From contig DALYJJ010000175.1 of the NCBI GenBank assembly GCA_031969915.1, positions 1 through 11,247 of the forward strand: a DNA stretch of 11,247 nucleotides. Direction: 5' to 3'. Shown here piece by piece: positions 1 through 9,954 of the stretch. The notes beneath the pieces are model-generated. The model had not been told where the DNA came from. It did no database searches and saw only the letters and a program-made list of their open reading frames with translations. The DNA comes from DALYJJ01 sp031969915. Lineage in GTDB: Bacteria; Acidobacteriota; Terriglobia; Bryobacterales; Bryobacteraceae. A program made the position numbers and the translations under genes. Every line of letters starts with the position of its first letter. Positions within the stretch are counted from its first letter, which is position 1.

Positions 1-2
1 AA

Positions 3-32
3 CGGGCCGCACGCGCTGGTAACGGCGGCCCG
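3..32 (-). terminator. Terminator-like hairpin after the Gfo/Idh/MocA gene
   Basis: Perfect 8-bp inverted repeat, CGGGCCGC at 3-10 and GCGGCCCG at 25-32, with a 14-nt loop. It lies 11 nt past the TAG stop of the dehydrogenase gene on the minus strand. On that strand the stem is followed by TT, and then the window ends, so a U-tract cannot be judged. The position and the all-GC stem suit an intrinsic terminator, but such stems arise easily in GC-rich DNA. Confidence 0.4.
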
Positions 33-43
33 CGGTCCAACTG

Positions 44-1192
44 CTATGCGCCGGTTTCCACCCAGCCGCGCGTGGCTTGGCTCTCGACGATCTTCTCAAG
101 CAACTGCATGCCCCAGAGGCCGTCGCGGAACGTCGGGAAATCCACCGCCACCGAGGGGTCGGCGATCTTGTGATAGAAGCGCTTGAACACCTGCTTGTGC
201 GTGTCGTCGTAGCCTTCGCTGTGGCCGCCGGGCAAGTCGGCGAAGCCCGCGGCGGGGCCCATCAGCAGGGCCGGATCCTTGAGGATAAGGCGGCTCGGCT
301 CGTTGCGGTGTCCGATCCAAAGTTCATCGGGCCGCTCCTGGTTCCAGATGATGCCGCACTTGGTTCCGAAGACCTCGATCTGGAAGCGGTTCTTGCAGCC
401 TGAGGAAACCTGGCTGACAGTGTAGGCGCCGCGCGCGCGCGAACCCAGATGCACGAGCACCGCTCCGAAGTCCTCGGTGTCGATCGGCACTTCTTCGTAA
501 TCTTCCGGCCGGAGAGTCTTGCCGGCGAAGGTCTCGACGGCCACTTTCGGGCGCTTACGGGTCTTGTGGAAGATCGCCAGGTCGGCGCAGAGGGATGTGA
601 TCTTCTGCCCGGTGACGTGCTGGATCATGTCCATCCAGTGCGAGCCGATGTCGCCGACCACGCGCAGAGCGCCGTTGTCCTTGCGCTCGATGCGCCAGTT
701 GTAATCGGTGTCGTAGAGCAGCCAGTCCTGTGAATAGGTGCCCTGGACGACGAGGATTTCGCCGAGATCGCCGTTGGCGATCATCTGGCGGACATGCTGC
801 ACCACCGGGTAATAGCGGAGGTTGTGATTGACGCAGTTCACAAGGCCCTTGGACTCGGCGATGCGAACCATGTCGGCCGCTTCGGCGGCGTTCAACGCGA
901 GGGGCTTTTCGCACAGCACGTGCTTGCCCGCTTCGAGCGCCGCTTTGGCCACCGGGTAATGCAGGGCGTTGGGGGTGCACACGTGAACCGCTTCGATCGC
1001 CGGATCGGAGAGCACCGTCGAATAGTCGCCGGTGAATCTGTCGATGCCGATGGCCCGCGCGATGCCCTGCGCCTCGCGCTCCGTCTGAGCGGCCATCACC
1101 GCGACTTCCACGTGCCCCACCCGGCGAATCGCCTCAGTATGTACACGACCCATGAATCCGGCGCCGATGACGGCGGCTTTGATTTTGCGCAT
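44..1192 (-). CDS. Gfo/Idh/MocA family NAD(P)-dependent oxidoreductase
   Basis: Predicted cytoplasmic dehydrogenase of 382 aa that would oxidise or reduce a sugar, inositol or amino-sugar derivative with NAD(P); the substrate cannot be read from sequence. The N-terminal Rossmann fold shows GAGFMG at residues 10-15, and CTPN at 72-75 follows the nucleotide-binding part. The family EKP motif is at 95-97, with the lysine normally catalytic. GDIGSHW at 180-186 carries the Asp/His pair (D181, H185) typical of the C-terminal alpha/beta domain. The ATG at 1192 was chosen because it directly precedes the Rossmann strand and has AAGGGA a few bases upstream. The frame is open for 44 more codons, but that extension crosses the 22-bp palindrome and has no family character. 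It appears monocistronic, with a hairpin after the stop. A ketose 3-epimerase-like gene occurs at the other end of the window, so carbohydrate catabolism is plausible. Family call is firm; specificity is unknown. Confidence 0.93.
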   Translation of the reverse strand: MRKIKAAVIGAGFMGRVHTEAIRRVGHVEVAVMAAQTEREAQGIARAIGIDRFTGDYSTVLSDPAIEAVHVCTPNALHYPVAKAALEAGKHVLCEKPLALNAAEAADMVRIAESKGLVNCVNHNLRYYPVVQHVRQMIANGDLGEILVVQGTYSQDWLLYDTDYNWRIERKDNGALRVVGDIGSHWMDMIQHVTGQKITSLCADLAIFHKTRKRPKVAVETFAGKTLRPEDYEEVPIDTEDFGAVLVHLGSRARGAYTVSQVSSGCKNRFQIEVFGTKCGIIWNQERPDELWIGHRNEPSRLILKDPALLMGPAAGFADLPGGHSEGYDDTHKQVFKRFYHKIADPSVAVDFPTFRDGLWGMQLLEKIVESQATRGWVETGA

Positions 1193-1218
1193 AGTCAGTC
1201 CCTTTTCTGGCAGAGAAT

Positions 1219-1240
1219 GCTCCTCCCCGCGGGGAGGAGC
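1219..1240. promoter_or_regulatory. Perfect 22-bp palindrome in divergent spacer
   Basis: The half-site GCTCCTCCCCG at 1219-1229 is followed directly by its exact reverse complement at 1230-1240. It is the main feature of the 105-bp region between the start codons at 1192 (minus) and 1298 (plus). As RNA it could form a 9-bp stem with a CGCG loop, 26 nt before the dehydrogenase start codon; as DNA it could be a dimeric repressor site. No T-run follows on either strand, so a terminator is unlikely. A second short dyad, TGACT-G-AGTCA at 1277-1287, lies nearer the plus-strand gene and overlaps a TTGACT that could serve as a minus-strand -35 box, but no convincing -10 box is spaced from it. Confidence 0.5.
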
Positions 1241-1297
1241 CGGAAAACACACTCTATCGCACTTGCTGCTAGACTGTGACTGAGTCAACGCCCTCCG

Positions 1298-1642
1298 ATG
1301 CTGGTCAGGATTCGCCTCCCTCATGGCCCCACGGTCCGGCCTTCGCGCAGGAAAAACCAGCGCCTGGCGTTGGCCTGCGCGGCGCTACTCACCCCGGCGG
1401 CGCTCGCCGCGTTCGTGCTGGCGATCTGGCGTTTGGGCGCGGATCTCGGCTACCTGGGCACGTTCGCATTTCAGGATGGGTTGCTCTCCCGCTGGCAGGT
1501 TTGGGTGGCGATTGCCCTGCTGGTGCAACTGACGGTGATCTATCTCACGCGCTACGGCAGCGCGGACGCCGGCTCTACCCCCGCGAATCCCGAACCCCGG
1601 CGAGTGCGCACTCCCCCTCCGTCTTCACGCCGAGCTTCTTGA
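1298..1642 (+). CDS. Small two-helix membrane protein of unknown function
   Basis: 114 aa, not assigned to a family. A basic N-terminus (RRK at 17-19) is followed by a hydrophobic helix at about 23-44, a short loop with an FAFQDGLLSRWQ stretch at 56-67, a second hydrophobic helix at about 67-84, and a proline/arginine-rich tail. This predicts an inner-membrane hairpin with both ends probably in the cytoplasm. A TGA at 1277 and the absence of another ATG, GTG or TTG before the first helix leave ATG 1298 as the only usual start. No Shine-Dalgarno is visible. The last 68 nt overlap the 3' end of the convergent DUF2892 gene, which may explain the low-complexity tail. Helix-loop-helix organisation supports a real gene over a chance frame. 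A rival plus-strand frame at 1276-1740 lacks such structure. Confidence 0.6.
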   Translation: MLVRIRLPHGPTVRPSRRKNQRLALACAALLTPAALAAFVLAIWRLGADLGYLGTFAFQDGLLSRWQVWVAIALLVQLTVIYLTRYGSADAGSTPANPEPRRVRTPPPSSRRAS

Positions 1643-1801
1643 GAAACGTGATCATCGGACACCAGTTGGTGAAAGCCGACTGGAACAGGTTCAGGCCCAC
1701 AAAGGCCGTGAAGAAGAACCAGCGCGGATCCACGAAGTAGCCCAGGGCGGTGGTGCCCATCACGATGAAACCGGCGATCAGCCGGAGATAGCGTTCCAGA
1801 G

Positions 1802-1805
<4 letters not shown>
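1575..1805 (-). CDS. YgaP-type transmembrane (DUF2892) protein
   Basis: 76 aa with two hydrophobic helices at about 8-24 and 28-44, then the family-type segment NLFQSAFTNWCPMITFLKKL with Cys49 just after the second helix. This matches the DUF2892 domain, the membrane part of the E. coli rhodanese YgaP, here without a rhodanese domain. The exact role is unknown; relatives are linked to sulfane sulfur or thiocyanate handling. It is the last gene of the export operon. Its ATG overlaps the TGA of the RND gene (ATGA), and GGAAGGGG lies 7 nt upstream inside that gene, so the two are translationally coupled. The 3' end runs 68 nt into the convergent small membrane-protein gene. An accessory role with the pump is an inference from operon position. 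Confidence 0.85.
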
Positions 1806-4977
<3,172 letters not shown>

Positions 4978-4981
<4 letters not shown>

Positions 4982-6132
4982 GGACGCACCTCTACCCGGG
5001 AGCCGTCCACCAGCGCAGCGGGCAACGGAGAGACCACCGTCTCGCCGGCATCCAACCCGCTCAGGATCTCCACTACGTCTCCGCGCCGGGCGCCGGCTGT
5101 GACCAGCCGCAGCCGGGCCATGCCGCCGCTCGCCACCATCACCGAAAGCAACTGCCCCTGTTCGCGAATGGCCGCCGCGGGTACGGCCAATACCGTCCGC
5201 CCCGGCCCGCCGAACTCCGCCGTCCCGTAGACACCCGACCGCACGCCGGGCGCGGACGGCAGATCGATCTTCACCAGGAACCCGCGCGAGGCCGGATCGA
5301 CCGCGGGAACGATCTCGCTCACCCGCCCGCCCGTATCGAGGCCAAGCGCCTCCAGGCGGACTCTCACCACCTGCCCGATGCGCACCGCGCCACTCATCGA
5401 TTCTTCGACCATGGCCTCCAGCCGGTAGGCGCCCGTCTCTTCGAGCATCAGGAGCGGCGCGCCGGGTGTGGCCAGGTTGCCCGGTTCAACGCGGCGCTCG
5501 GTGATCACCCCCGCAAACGGCGCACGCACCTCGGAGTAGCCGCGGGCGATGCTCGCCGATGTCACGCCCGCTTCGGCCTGCCGGATCCGGCTCTTCAACT
5601 GATCCCGCTTCGACAAGGCCGCCTCATGGCCCGCCTGCGCCAGCCGGAGCCGCGCGGTCGCTTCGTCGAACTCCTGCGGCGAAATCGACTTGCGCCCGTA
5701 CAGCGTCTTCATCCGCTCAAACGTCGCCTCGGCCAGCCCCAGTTGCGCCTTCGCCCCCAGAATGCCGTTCTCCGCTTCCGCCATCGCACTCGCGGCTTCG
5801 GCGCGCGCGGCCTCGGCCTGCTGCACGCCCGTATCGAGATCCCGCGCGTCGAGCACCACCAGAAGATCCCCTGCTCGCACGGCGTGGCCCGCGCTGACGC
5901 GCACCTCGCGCACGTAGCCCATCACCTTGGCGCTGACCGAAGCGGTAGTCTTCGCCTTAACCGTTCCGGCGGCCTCCCGCGCGGACGGCCACTCCAGCAT
6001 CGACGCGGATGCGACGCGAACGGCCAGCGGCGGAGCGGAGCTTTCGGCCTTCCGGGCGGGCTGCTCTTTCGCACCGCACCCCGCGAGTGCGACCAGCAGA
6101 GCCACCGATACAGCGGGCTTAGCGTAGAACAT
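4978..6132 (-). CDS. RND periplasmic adaptor (membrane-fusion protein), lipoprotein
   Basis: 384 aa; links the inner-membrane pump to the outer-membrane channel in the periplasm. The N-terminus is a lipoprotein signal with lipobox LAGC, so Cys19 should be acylated. A biotinyl-lipoyl half-motif lies at about 60-95 (VSAKVMGYVREV, AGDLLVVLD). A long alanine/glutamate-rich coiled-coil hairpin spans about 100-195. The hairpin tip carries R140-x3-L144-x6-S151, the RLS pattern described for adaptors that dock onto TolC-type channels. The second lipoyl half (YSEVRAPFAGVITERRVEPG), a beta-barrel and a membrane-proximal domain follow. AGGAG lies 7 nt before the ATG. The start overlaps the end of the tolC-like gene by 14 nt, and the TGA overlaps the permease GTG, so the three are made as a unit. 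Acylation and the RLS motif together argue for a complete tripartite pump. Confidence 0.94.
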
Positions 6133-7465
6133 CGGAGTCTCCTGTCAGGGTTCCGGCGGCCTGCTCGAGAGTGACTGCCGCCGCGCGCGCTTCATACATC
6201 GCGGCCAACCGGCGAGTGCGTGCTTCGGACGCAGCCGTTTCCGCGCGCAGCAGATCGGTAACGGTGGCGAGGCCGTTCGCGTAGCGGTCCTGCGTGATGC
6301 GAAGGCTCTCTTCCGCCTGCCGTACCGTTGCGGTCGAGACCTCGATCCGCTCGCGCGCCGATTGCAGGTCCGCCCACGCACGGCGGATGTCGAGCCCCAC
6401 CGCGCGCCGCAACTGCTCCTCCTGCTTGCGCGCGGCGGCGAGCAGGTGCGACGCCTCGGAAATCCGCGCGCGATCGCTGAACCCGTTGAAGAGATTCCAG
6501 CGGAGGCTTGCGCCGACGAACCAGTTCGCGCCGCCTTTGTTGATGAAGTCCTGCCGGTCCGCTTCGAATTGCGCCCGCACCGCCACTTGGGGCAACAGCA
6601 CAGCGCGCGCGGTCGCGGCCTGGGTCTCCGACAGGCGGATGGAGAGCGCCGCCTGGCGAACTTCCGGCCGCTCGCTCATGGCCTTCGTTTCGAAGGCCTC
6701 GAGCGGGCGATCGTCCACGGCGAGCGCGGTGAGAGGCGTGGCCAGGGAGAACTTCTCTCCGAAGTTCCGCCCAACCGCCTCCGCCAACGCCGCCTCGGCG
6801 ACCTCGCGCTCCCGCGTCCGCCGGATCTCCATCTCACGCATCGCCGCCGCATGGACCTGCACCGTGAGCACGTCCGCCTCCGTGGATCGGCCGGCTTCGA
6901 AGACCGCCCGGGCGCGCTCCAGGTCCGCCTCCGCCGATTCCCGCGCCTGGCGCGCAGCGGTGGCGTTGGCCTCCGCAAGCTGCACGGCGTAGTAGGCGCG
7001 CACCGCCGAGGCGACGGCGTTGATTTCCGCGGCGCGCCGGTCCTCCTCGCTCATCGTGCGCGCGATCTCCGCGGCGCGGATGGTTCCGCGTGTCTGGCCG
7101 CCGTCGAAGACGGTCTGGTCCACGCTGAGCACGCTTTGGAAGTTATTCAGAAAGTCGGGCCGGTTCAGCCGGCCGATGGCGAAGTTCGCTGCGCCGAATT
7201 GCCGTTGGGTGAGCAGCGAGCTGAAGACAAACACCGGGTTGTTGCTGCGCTGCCACGACTCGGCGTAGTTCACTTTGGGCAGCCAGCCGCCCTTGGCCTG
7301 CTCCACGCGCGCCCCGGCCGCGTTGACTCGCGCCTTGGCTGCGTCCAGTGAGGGATGGTTGGCGAGAGCCGCGCGAGCGGCGTCCTGCACGGTGAACTGC
7401 GCCTGGGCGAGGAACGCTCCCGCAAACAGGGCGATGGGAATTCGCATTCGCTGATGATGATGCAA
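6119..7465 (-). CDS. TolC-family outer-membrane channel protein
   Basis: 448 aa; an outer-membrane efflux protein expected to form a trimeric beta-barrel with a long periplasmic alpha-helical tunnel. A signal peptide (IPIALFAGAFLAQAQ) is followed by two repeated OEP halves. Each has heptad-rich, Ala/Glu/Arg-rich helices, and a WNLFNG stretch near residue 325 is typical of the barrel strand in the second half. It is the first gene of the export operon. The TTG at 7465 was chosen because GGAGGG lies 5 nt upstream. An ATG six codons further in (7447) also leads directly into the signal peptide, but it would put that ribosome site about 23 nt away. Either start gives the same mature protein. The TAA lies inside the adaptor gene. 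Confidence 0.93.
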   Translation of the reverse strand: MHHHQRMRIPIALFAGAFLAQAQFTVQDAARAALANHPSLDAAKARVNAAGARVEQAKGGWLPKVNYAESWQRSNNPVFVFSSLLTQRQFGAANFAIGRLNRPDFLNNFQSVLSVDQTVFDGGQTRGTIRAAEIARTMSEEDRRAAEINAVASAVRAYYAVQLAEANATAARQARESAEADLERARAVFEAGRSTEADVLTVQVHAAAMREMEIRRTREREVAEAALAEAVGRNFGEKFSLATPLTALAVDDRPLEAFETKAMSERPEVRQAALSIRLSETQAATARAVLLPQVAVRAQFEADRQDFINKGGANWFVGASLRWNLFNGFSDRARISEASHLLAAARKQEEQLRRAVGLDIRRAWADLQSARERIEVSTATVRQAEESLRITQDRYANGLATVTDLLRAETAASEARTRRLAAMYEARAAAVTLEQAAGTLTGDSDVLR

Positions 7466-7478
7466 TTTCTCCCTCCGC

Positions 7479-7499
7479 GTGACGCCGCCGCCCTGTCAC
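7479..7499. promoter_or_regulatory. GTGAC-N11-GTCAC dyad, candidate shared operator
   Basis: Two 5-bp arms in inverted orientation lie inside the 75-bp spacer (7466-7540) between the divergent export operon and the OsmC gene. Arm spacing centre to centre is 16 bp, which could suit a dimeric regulator, but a 5-bp match this close could be chance. The left arm lies just upstream of the tolC-like gene's GGAGGG ribosome site. No good -35/-10 pair could be placed on either strand. Confidence 0.25.
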
Positions 7500-7540
7500 C
7501 TTCTGCCGCAAACCGCATCTTTCAGGACAGGAGCGGAACG

Positions 7541-7945
7541 ATGGAAGTTACGATTGAGCATCTCGGCGAGGTCCAGTTCGAGGCCACGGCGCGCGGCCAC
7601 AAGGTGGTGTGCGACCAGCCGTCGGGCAATGGCGGATTCAATGAAGGCATGACGCCGCCGGAGCTGTTGCTGGCCTCGCTCGGCACGTGCGCCGGCTACT
7701 ACGCGGTGGAGTATCTGAAATCGCGTTCGCTGCCCATTCAGGATCTGCGCGTGCGAGTGGTGGCGGAAAAAGCCAAGAACCCGGCCCGCCTGGGCTCGTT
7801 CGTAATTGAAGTGGATGCGAAGCTGGACAACCTGGACGCCAATCGCGACGGCCTGCACCGCGCGGTGGAGAAGTGCCTGATCCACAACACGCTGTTGAAC
7901 GCTCCCCGGATTCAGGTGGAGATCGGCGCGCCCGTCCTGGCCTAG
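7541..7945 (+). CDS. OsmC/Ohr-family protein (thiol-dependent peroxidase-like)
   Basis: 134 aa, usual length for the family. OsmC/Ohr proteins are small cytoplasmic dimers that reduce organic hydroperoxides with two reactive cysteines. MTPPELLLASLGTCAGY at 37-53 places the first conserved cysteine at C50 at the start of the central helix, and VEKCLIHNTL places the second at C112. An extra C24 is also present. The lack of Ohr-specific features and the YLKSRSLPIQDLRVRV segment favour the OsmC/YhfA side rather than Ohr. ATG 7541 is preferred because AGGAG lies 7 nt upstream; the frame is open further upstream but would cross the spacer and the antisense of the tolC-like gene. It is divergent from the export operon, and its TAG overlaps the TAG of glmM on the other strand. 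The substrate is unknown. Confidence 0.9.
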   Translation: MEVTIEHLGEVQFEATARGHKVVCDQPSGNGGFNEGMTPPELLLASLGTCAGYYAVEYLKSRSLPIQDLRVRVVAEKAKNPARLGSFVIEVDAKLDNLDANRDGLHRAVEKCLIHNTLLNAPRIQVEIGAPVLA

Positions 7946-9291
7946 CCGCCTAACTCTTCGCGGATCACCGATGCGATGCGTTCGGCGGCAGCCTTGACGC
8001 TCGCGTCGTCCGGGCCTTCCACCATCACCCGCGCCAGAGGTTCGGTTCCCGAGAAGCGGACCAGCACCCGTCCGGCATCGCCGAACTCGATCTCCGCCCG
8101 GCGGATCGCCTCGCGCACCGCGGGCATCTCCTCGAGCGGGCGGCGGTTCTTCACGCGGACGTTCACCAGGATCTGCGGGAAGATGCGCAGGTCCGCGGTG
8201 AGAGCGTCCAGATCGTAGTCGGCGCCGCGGGCAATCTCCAGGACGCGAAGCGCGGTCAACAACCCGTCCCCGGTGTTTGCGAACTCCCGGAAGATGACAT
8301 GGCCGGATTGCTCGCCGCCGAGCGTGGCGCCCGTTCGGAGCATCTCTTCGAGCACGTACTTGTCGCCCACCGGCGTGCGTGTCATGCCGATGCCCGCCCG
8401 CTGCAAGGCCCGCTCCAGGCCGATGTTGGACATCACCGTCGAAATCAGCCGGTCTCCGGGAAGGTGCCCGCTCTGCAGCATGTGACGCCCGGCCACGTAA
8501 AGCACGTGGTCGCCGTCGATGATCTTGCCGGAGGCGGAGACCATCATGCAGCGATCCGCGTCGCCGTCGAAGGCAACCCCGGCCGCGGCGCCGGAAGCGA
8601 GTACCTGCTCGCGGACCGAACCCACGTGCAGCGCGCCGCACCCGGCGTTGATGTTCCGGCCGTCGGGCGCGCAGCCCATCAAGCGAACGGACGCGCCCAG
8701 GCGGGTGAACAACTCCGGCGCCAGGTGAGACGCCGCGCCGTGAGCGCAATCGAGGACCAGGCGGAGGCCGTCGAGCGAGCCGGCGAAGGTGGAGGCCAGG
8801 AAATCGACGTACTCGGCGTCCAGGCCCTCATCCACCGTGAGGCTGGCGGACTCCGGCGCGGGCGTTTCCTCGAGCAGCGCAAAGATGCGCTCTTCGAGCA
8901 GATGTTCCTGCGCGTCGGGCAGCTTGAACCCGGAGTGGTCAAAGACCTTCAGCCCGTTGTCCTGGTACGGATTGTGGGAGGCGGAGATCATGACCCCGGC
9001 GACAAAGTCGTCGCGCCGCGTGAGGTAGGCCACGCCGGGTGTCGTGATCAGGCCCGCAAAGCGCGTCACGACGCCTTGGCGGGCGAGGCCGGCCGCGACG
9101 TGCGACGCCAGCCACGGCCCGGACTCCCGGGTATCCATTCCGATCAGGACTTCGGGCGCGGCCTGCGCCGGCGAATGTTCCTTGGCCCACGCGCCGAGCG
9201 CCACGCCGAACGCGAACACGGTTCGCGGGTCGAGCGGATACTCGCCGGCCACACCTCGGATGCCATCGGTTCCAAACAGGTTCTTCGCCAT
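7942..9291 (-). CDS. glmM: Phosphoglucosamine mutase
   Basis: 449 aa, the standard length. It converts glucosamine-6-phosphate to glucosamine-1-phosphate in the cytoplasm, on the route to UDP-GlcNAc for peptidoglycan and LPS. All alpha-phosphohexomutase signatures are present: LFGTDGIRG at 5-13; ISASHNP at 102-108, with S105 the residue phosphorylated in the active enzyme; DGDADR at 242-247, with D242, D244 and D246 as metal ligands; GEQSGH, the sugar-binding loop; and RFSGTEP at 412-418, the phosphate-binding loop. The gene follows ybbR by 12 nt without a clear ribosome site, so translation is probably coupled. The order cdaA-ybbR-glmM is the known conserved c-di-AMP cluster, and GlmM is reported to bind and restrain CdaA in Gram-positive bacteria. 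The stop lies in a CTAG shared with the convergent OsmC gene. Confidence 0.97.
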   Translation of the reverse strand: MAKNLFGTDGIRGVAGEYPLDPRTVFAFGVALGAWAKEHSPAQAAPEVLIGMDTRESGPWLASHVAAGLARQGVVTRFAGLITTPGVAYLTRRDDFVAGVMISASHNPYQDNGLKVFDHSGFKLPDAQEHLLEERIFALLEETPAPESASLTVDEGLDAEYVDFLASTFAGSLDGLRLVLDCAHGAASHLAPELFTRLGASVRLMGCAPDGRNINAGCGALHVGSVREQVLASGAAAGVAFDGDADRCMMVSASGKIIDGDHVLYVAGRHMLQSGHLPGDRLISTVMSNIGLERALQRAGIGMTRTPVGDKYVLEEMLRTGATLGGEQSGHVIFREFANTGDGLLTALRVLEIARGADYDLDALTADLRIFPQILVNVRVKNRRPLEEMPAVREAIRRAEIEFGDAGRVLVRFSGTEPLARVMVEGPDDASVKAAAERIASVIREELGG

Positions 9292-9303
9292 GTGTCGTAG
9301 AGG

Positions 9304-9954
9304 TTATCGGACGCGTTCCGTTTTTACTTGAACCAGCACCGGCGCAGTGGACGACAATCGGACCTGCGGATCGCCGACGAACAACTGGACCGAATACTCG
9401 GCCTCGCTCACAATCGCTCCCAACTGCACCGGGTCCGTCTCCACGGATTCGATTCGTTCCACGTGCGTGGCGGGACCCTCGATCCTCACGTTTGGGGGGG
9501 CCACCTTGACGGAGGCGACGCGATACCCTCGGGGCGGGGGTCCGGCGAAGCGGACTTCCACGGGCACTTCGCGCGAGACGCGCCGTTCGAGCCGCAGGCG
9601 GACCTGCGATGGGATGGCCCGTGCCAGTGAAACTCCGGGCGGCAGACGCACATCGCTTTCGCGGATGGTGAAGGTACGCTCTCCGGGTTGCTGCTGGTCG
9701 GATAAATCAAGTACCACGGGGGTGCTCGCCGCAGCCATGCTGGAGAGTTTGGCCGATGGTCCACGCACCTCCAGTTGTACGGAGTGGGGGAAGTCGGAAG
9801 AGATCTCGAAGTCGTTCGCCAGCCGCTTATACTGCACCGGAACGTTCACCGTGGCGGTGAGCTCGGGGTCGCCCACCAGGGCGAACCAAAGCAGCACGGC
9901 GAGCGCCAGCGAGAGCAGCTTCAGAAAAAGATGTCTGCTGAGCCGGCGAATCAT
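9304..9954 (-). CDS. YbbR-domain protein, CdaR-type partner of diadenylate cyclase
   Basis: 216 aa. One N-terminal transmembrane helix (about 10-28, FLKLLSLALAVLLWFALVG) is followed by two YbbR-like beta domains, roughly 35-121 and 125-213, placed outside the membrane. YbbR proteins encoded next to cdaA act as membrane partners that modulate the cyclase. The form here is short, as Firmicutes CdaR typically has about four YbbR repeats. ATG 9954 was chosen because it starts the membrane helix and overlaps the cdaA TGA (ATGA); the frame is open 56 codons further but that part is antisense-like and lies within cdaA. No Shine-Dalgarno is visible, which fits coupling. A G7 run (plus strand 9494-9500) lies inside the gene and the frame is intact across it. 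Confidence 0.88.
   Translation of the reverse strand: MIRRLSRHLFLKLLSLALAVLLWFALVGDPELTATVNVPVQYKRLANDFEISSDFPHSVQLEVRGPSAKLSSMAAASTPVVLDLSDQQQPGERTFTIRESDVRLPPGVSLARAIPSQVRLRLERRVSREVPVEVRFAGPPPRGYRVASVKVAPPNVRIEGPATHVERIESVETDPVQLGAIVSEAEYSVQLFVGDPQVRLSSTAPVLVQVKTERVR

Noticed and set aside
1193..1324. 44-codon N-terminal extension of the dehydrogenase
   Set aside because: The extension precedes the Rossmann fold, has no conserved character and would translate across the palindrome; ATG 1192 has a suitable ribosome site.
1548..1564. CGCGCT/AGCGCG hairpin just past the DUF2892 stop on the minus strand
   Set aside because: Six-bp GC stem without a T-run, lying inside the convergent coding region; not enough to call a terminator.
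1276..1740. 154-codon plus-strand frame overlapping the small membrane protein
   Set aside because: No hydrophobic segments or recognisable pattern; the competing frame at 1298-1642 has two clear helices.
6362..7351. 329-codon plus-strand frame over the tolC-like gene, and a similar one at 8299-9300 over glmM
   Set aside because: Antisense shadows with biased composition and no ribosome site or domain.
7496..8749. 417-codon minus-strand frame overlapping glmM and OsmC
   Set aside because: Arg/Gly/Pro-rich translation with no family features, covering two well-supported genes in other frames.
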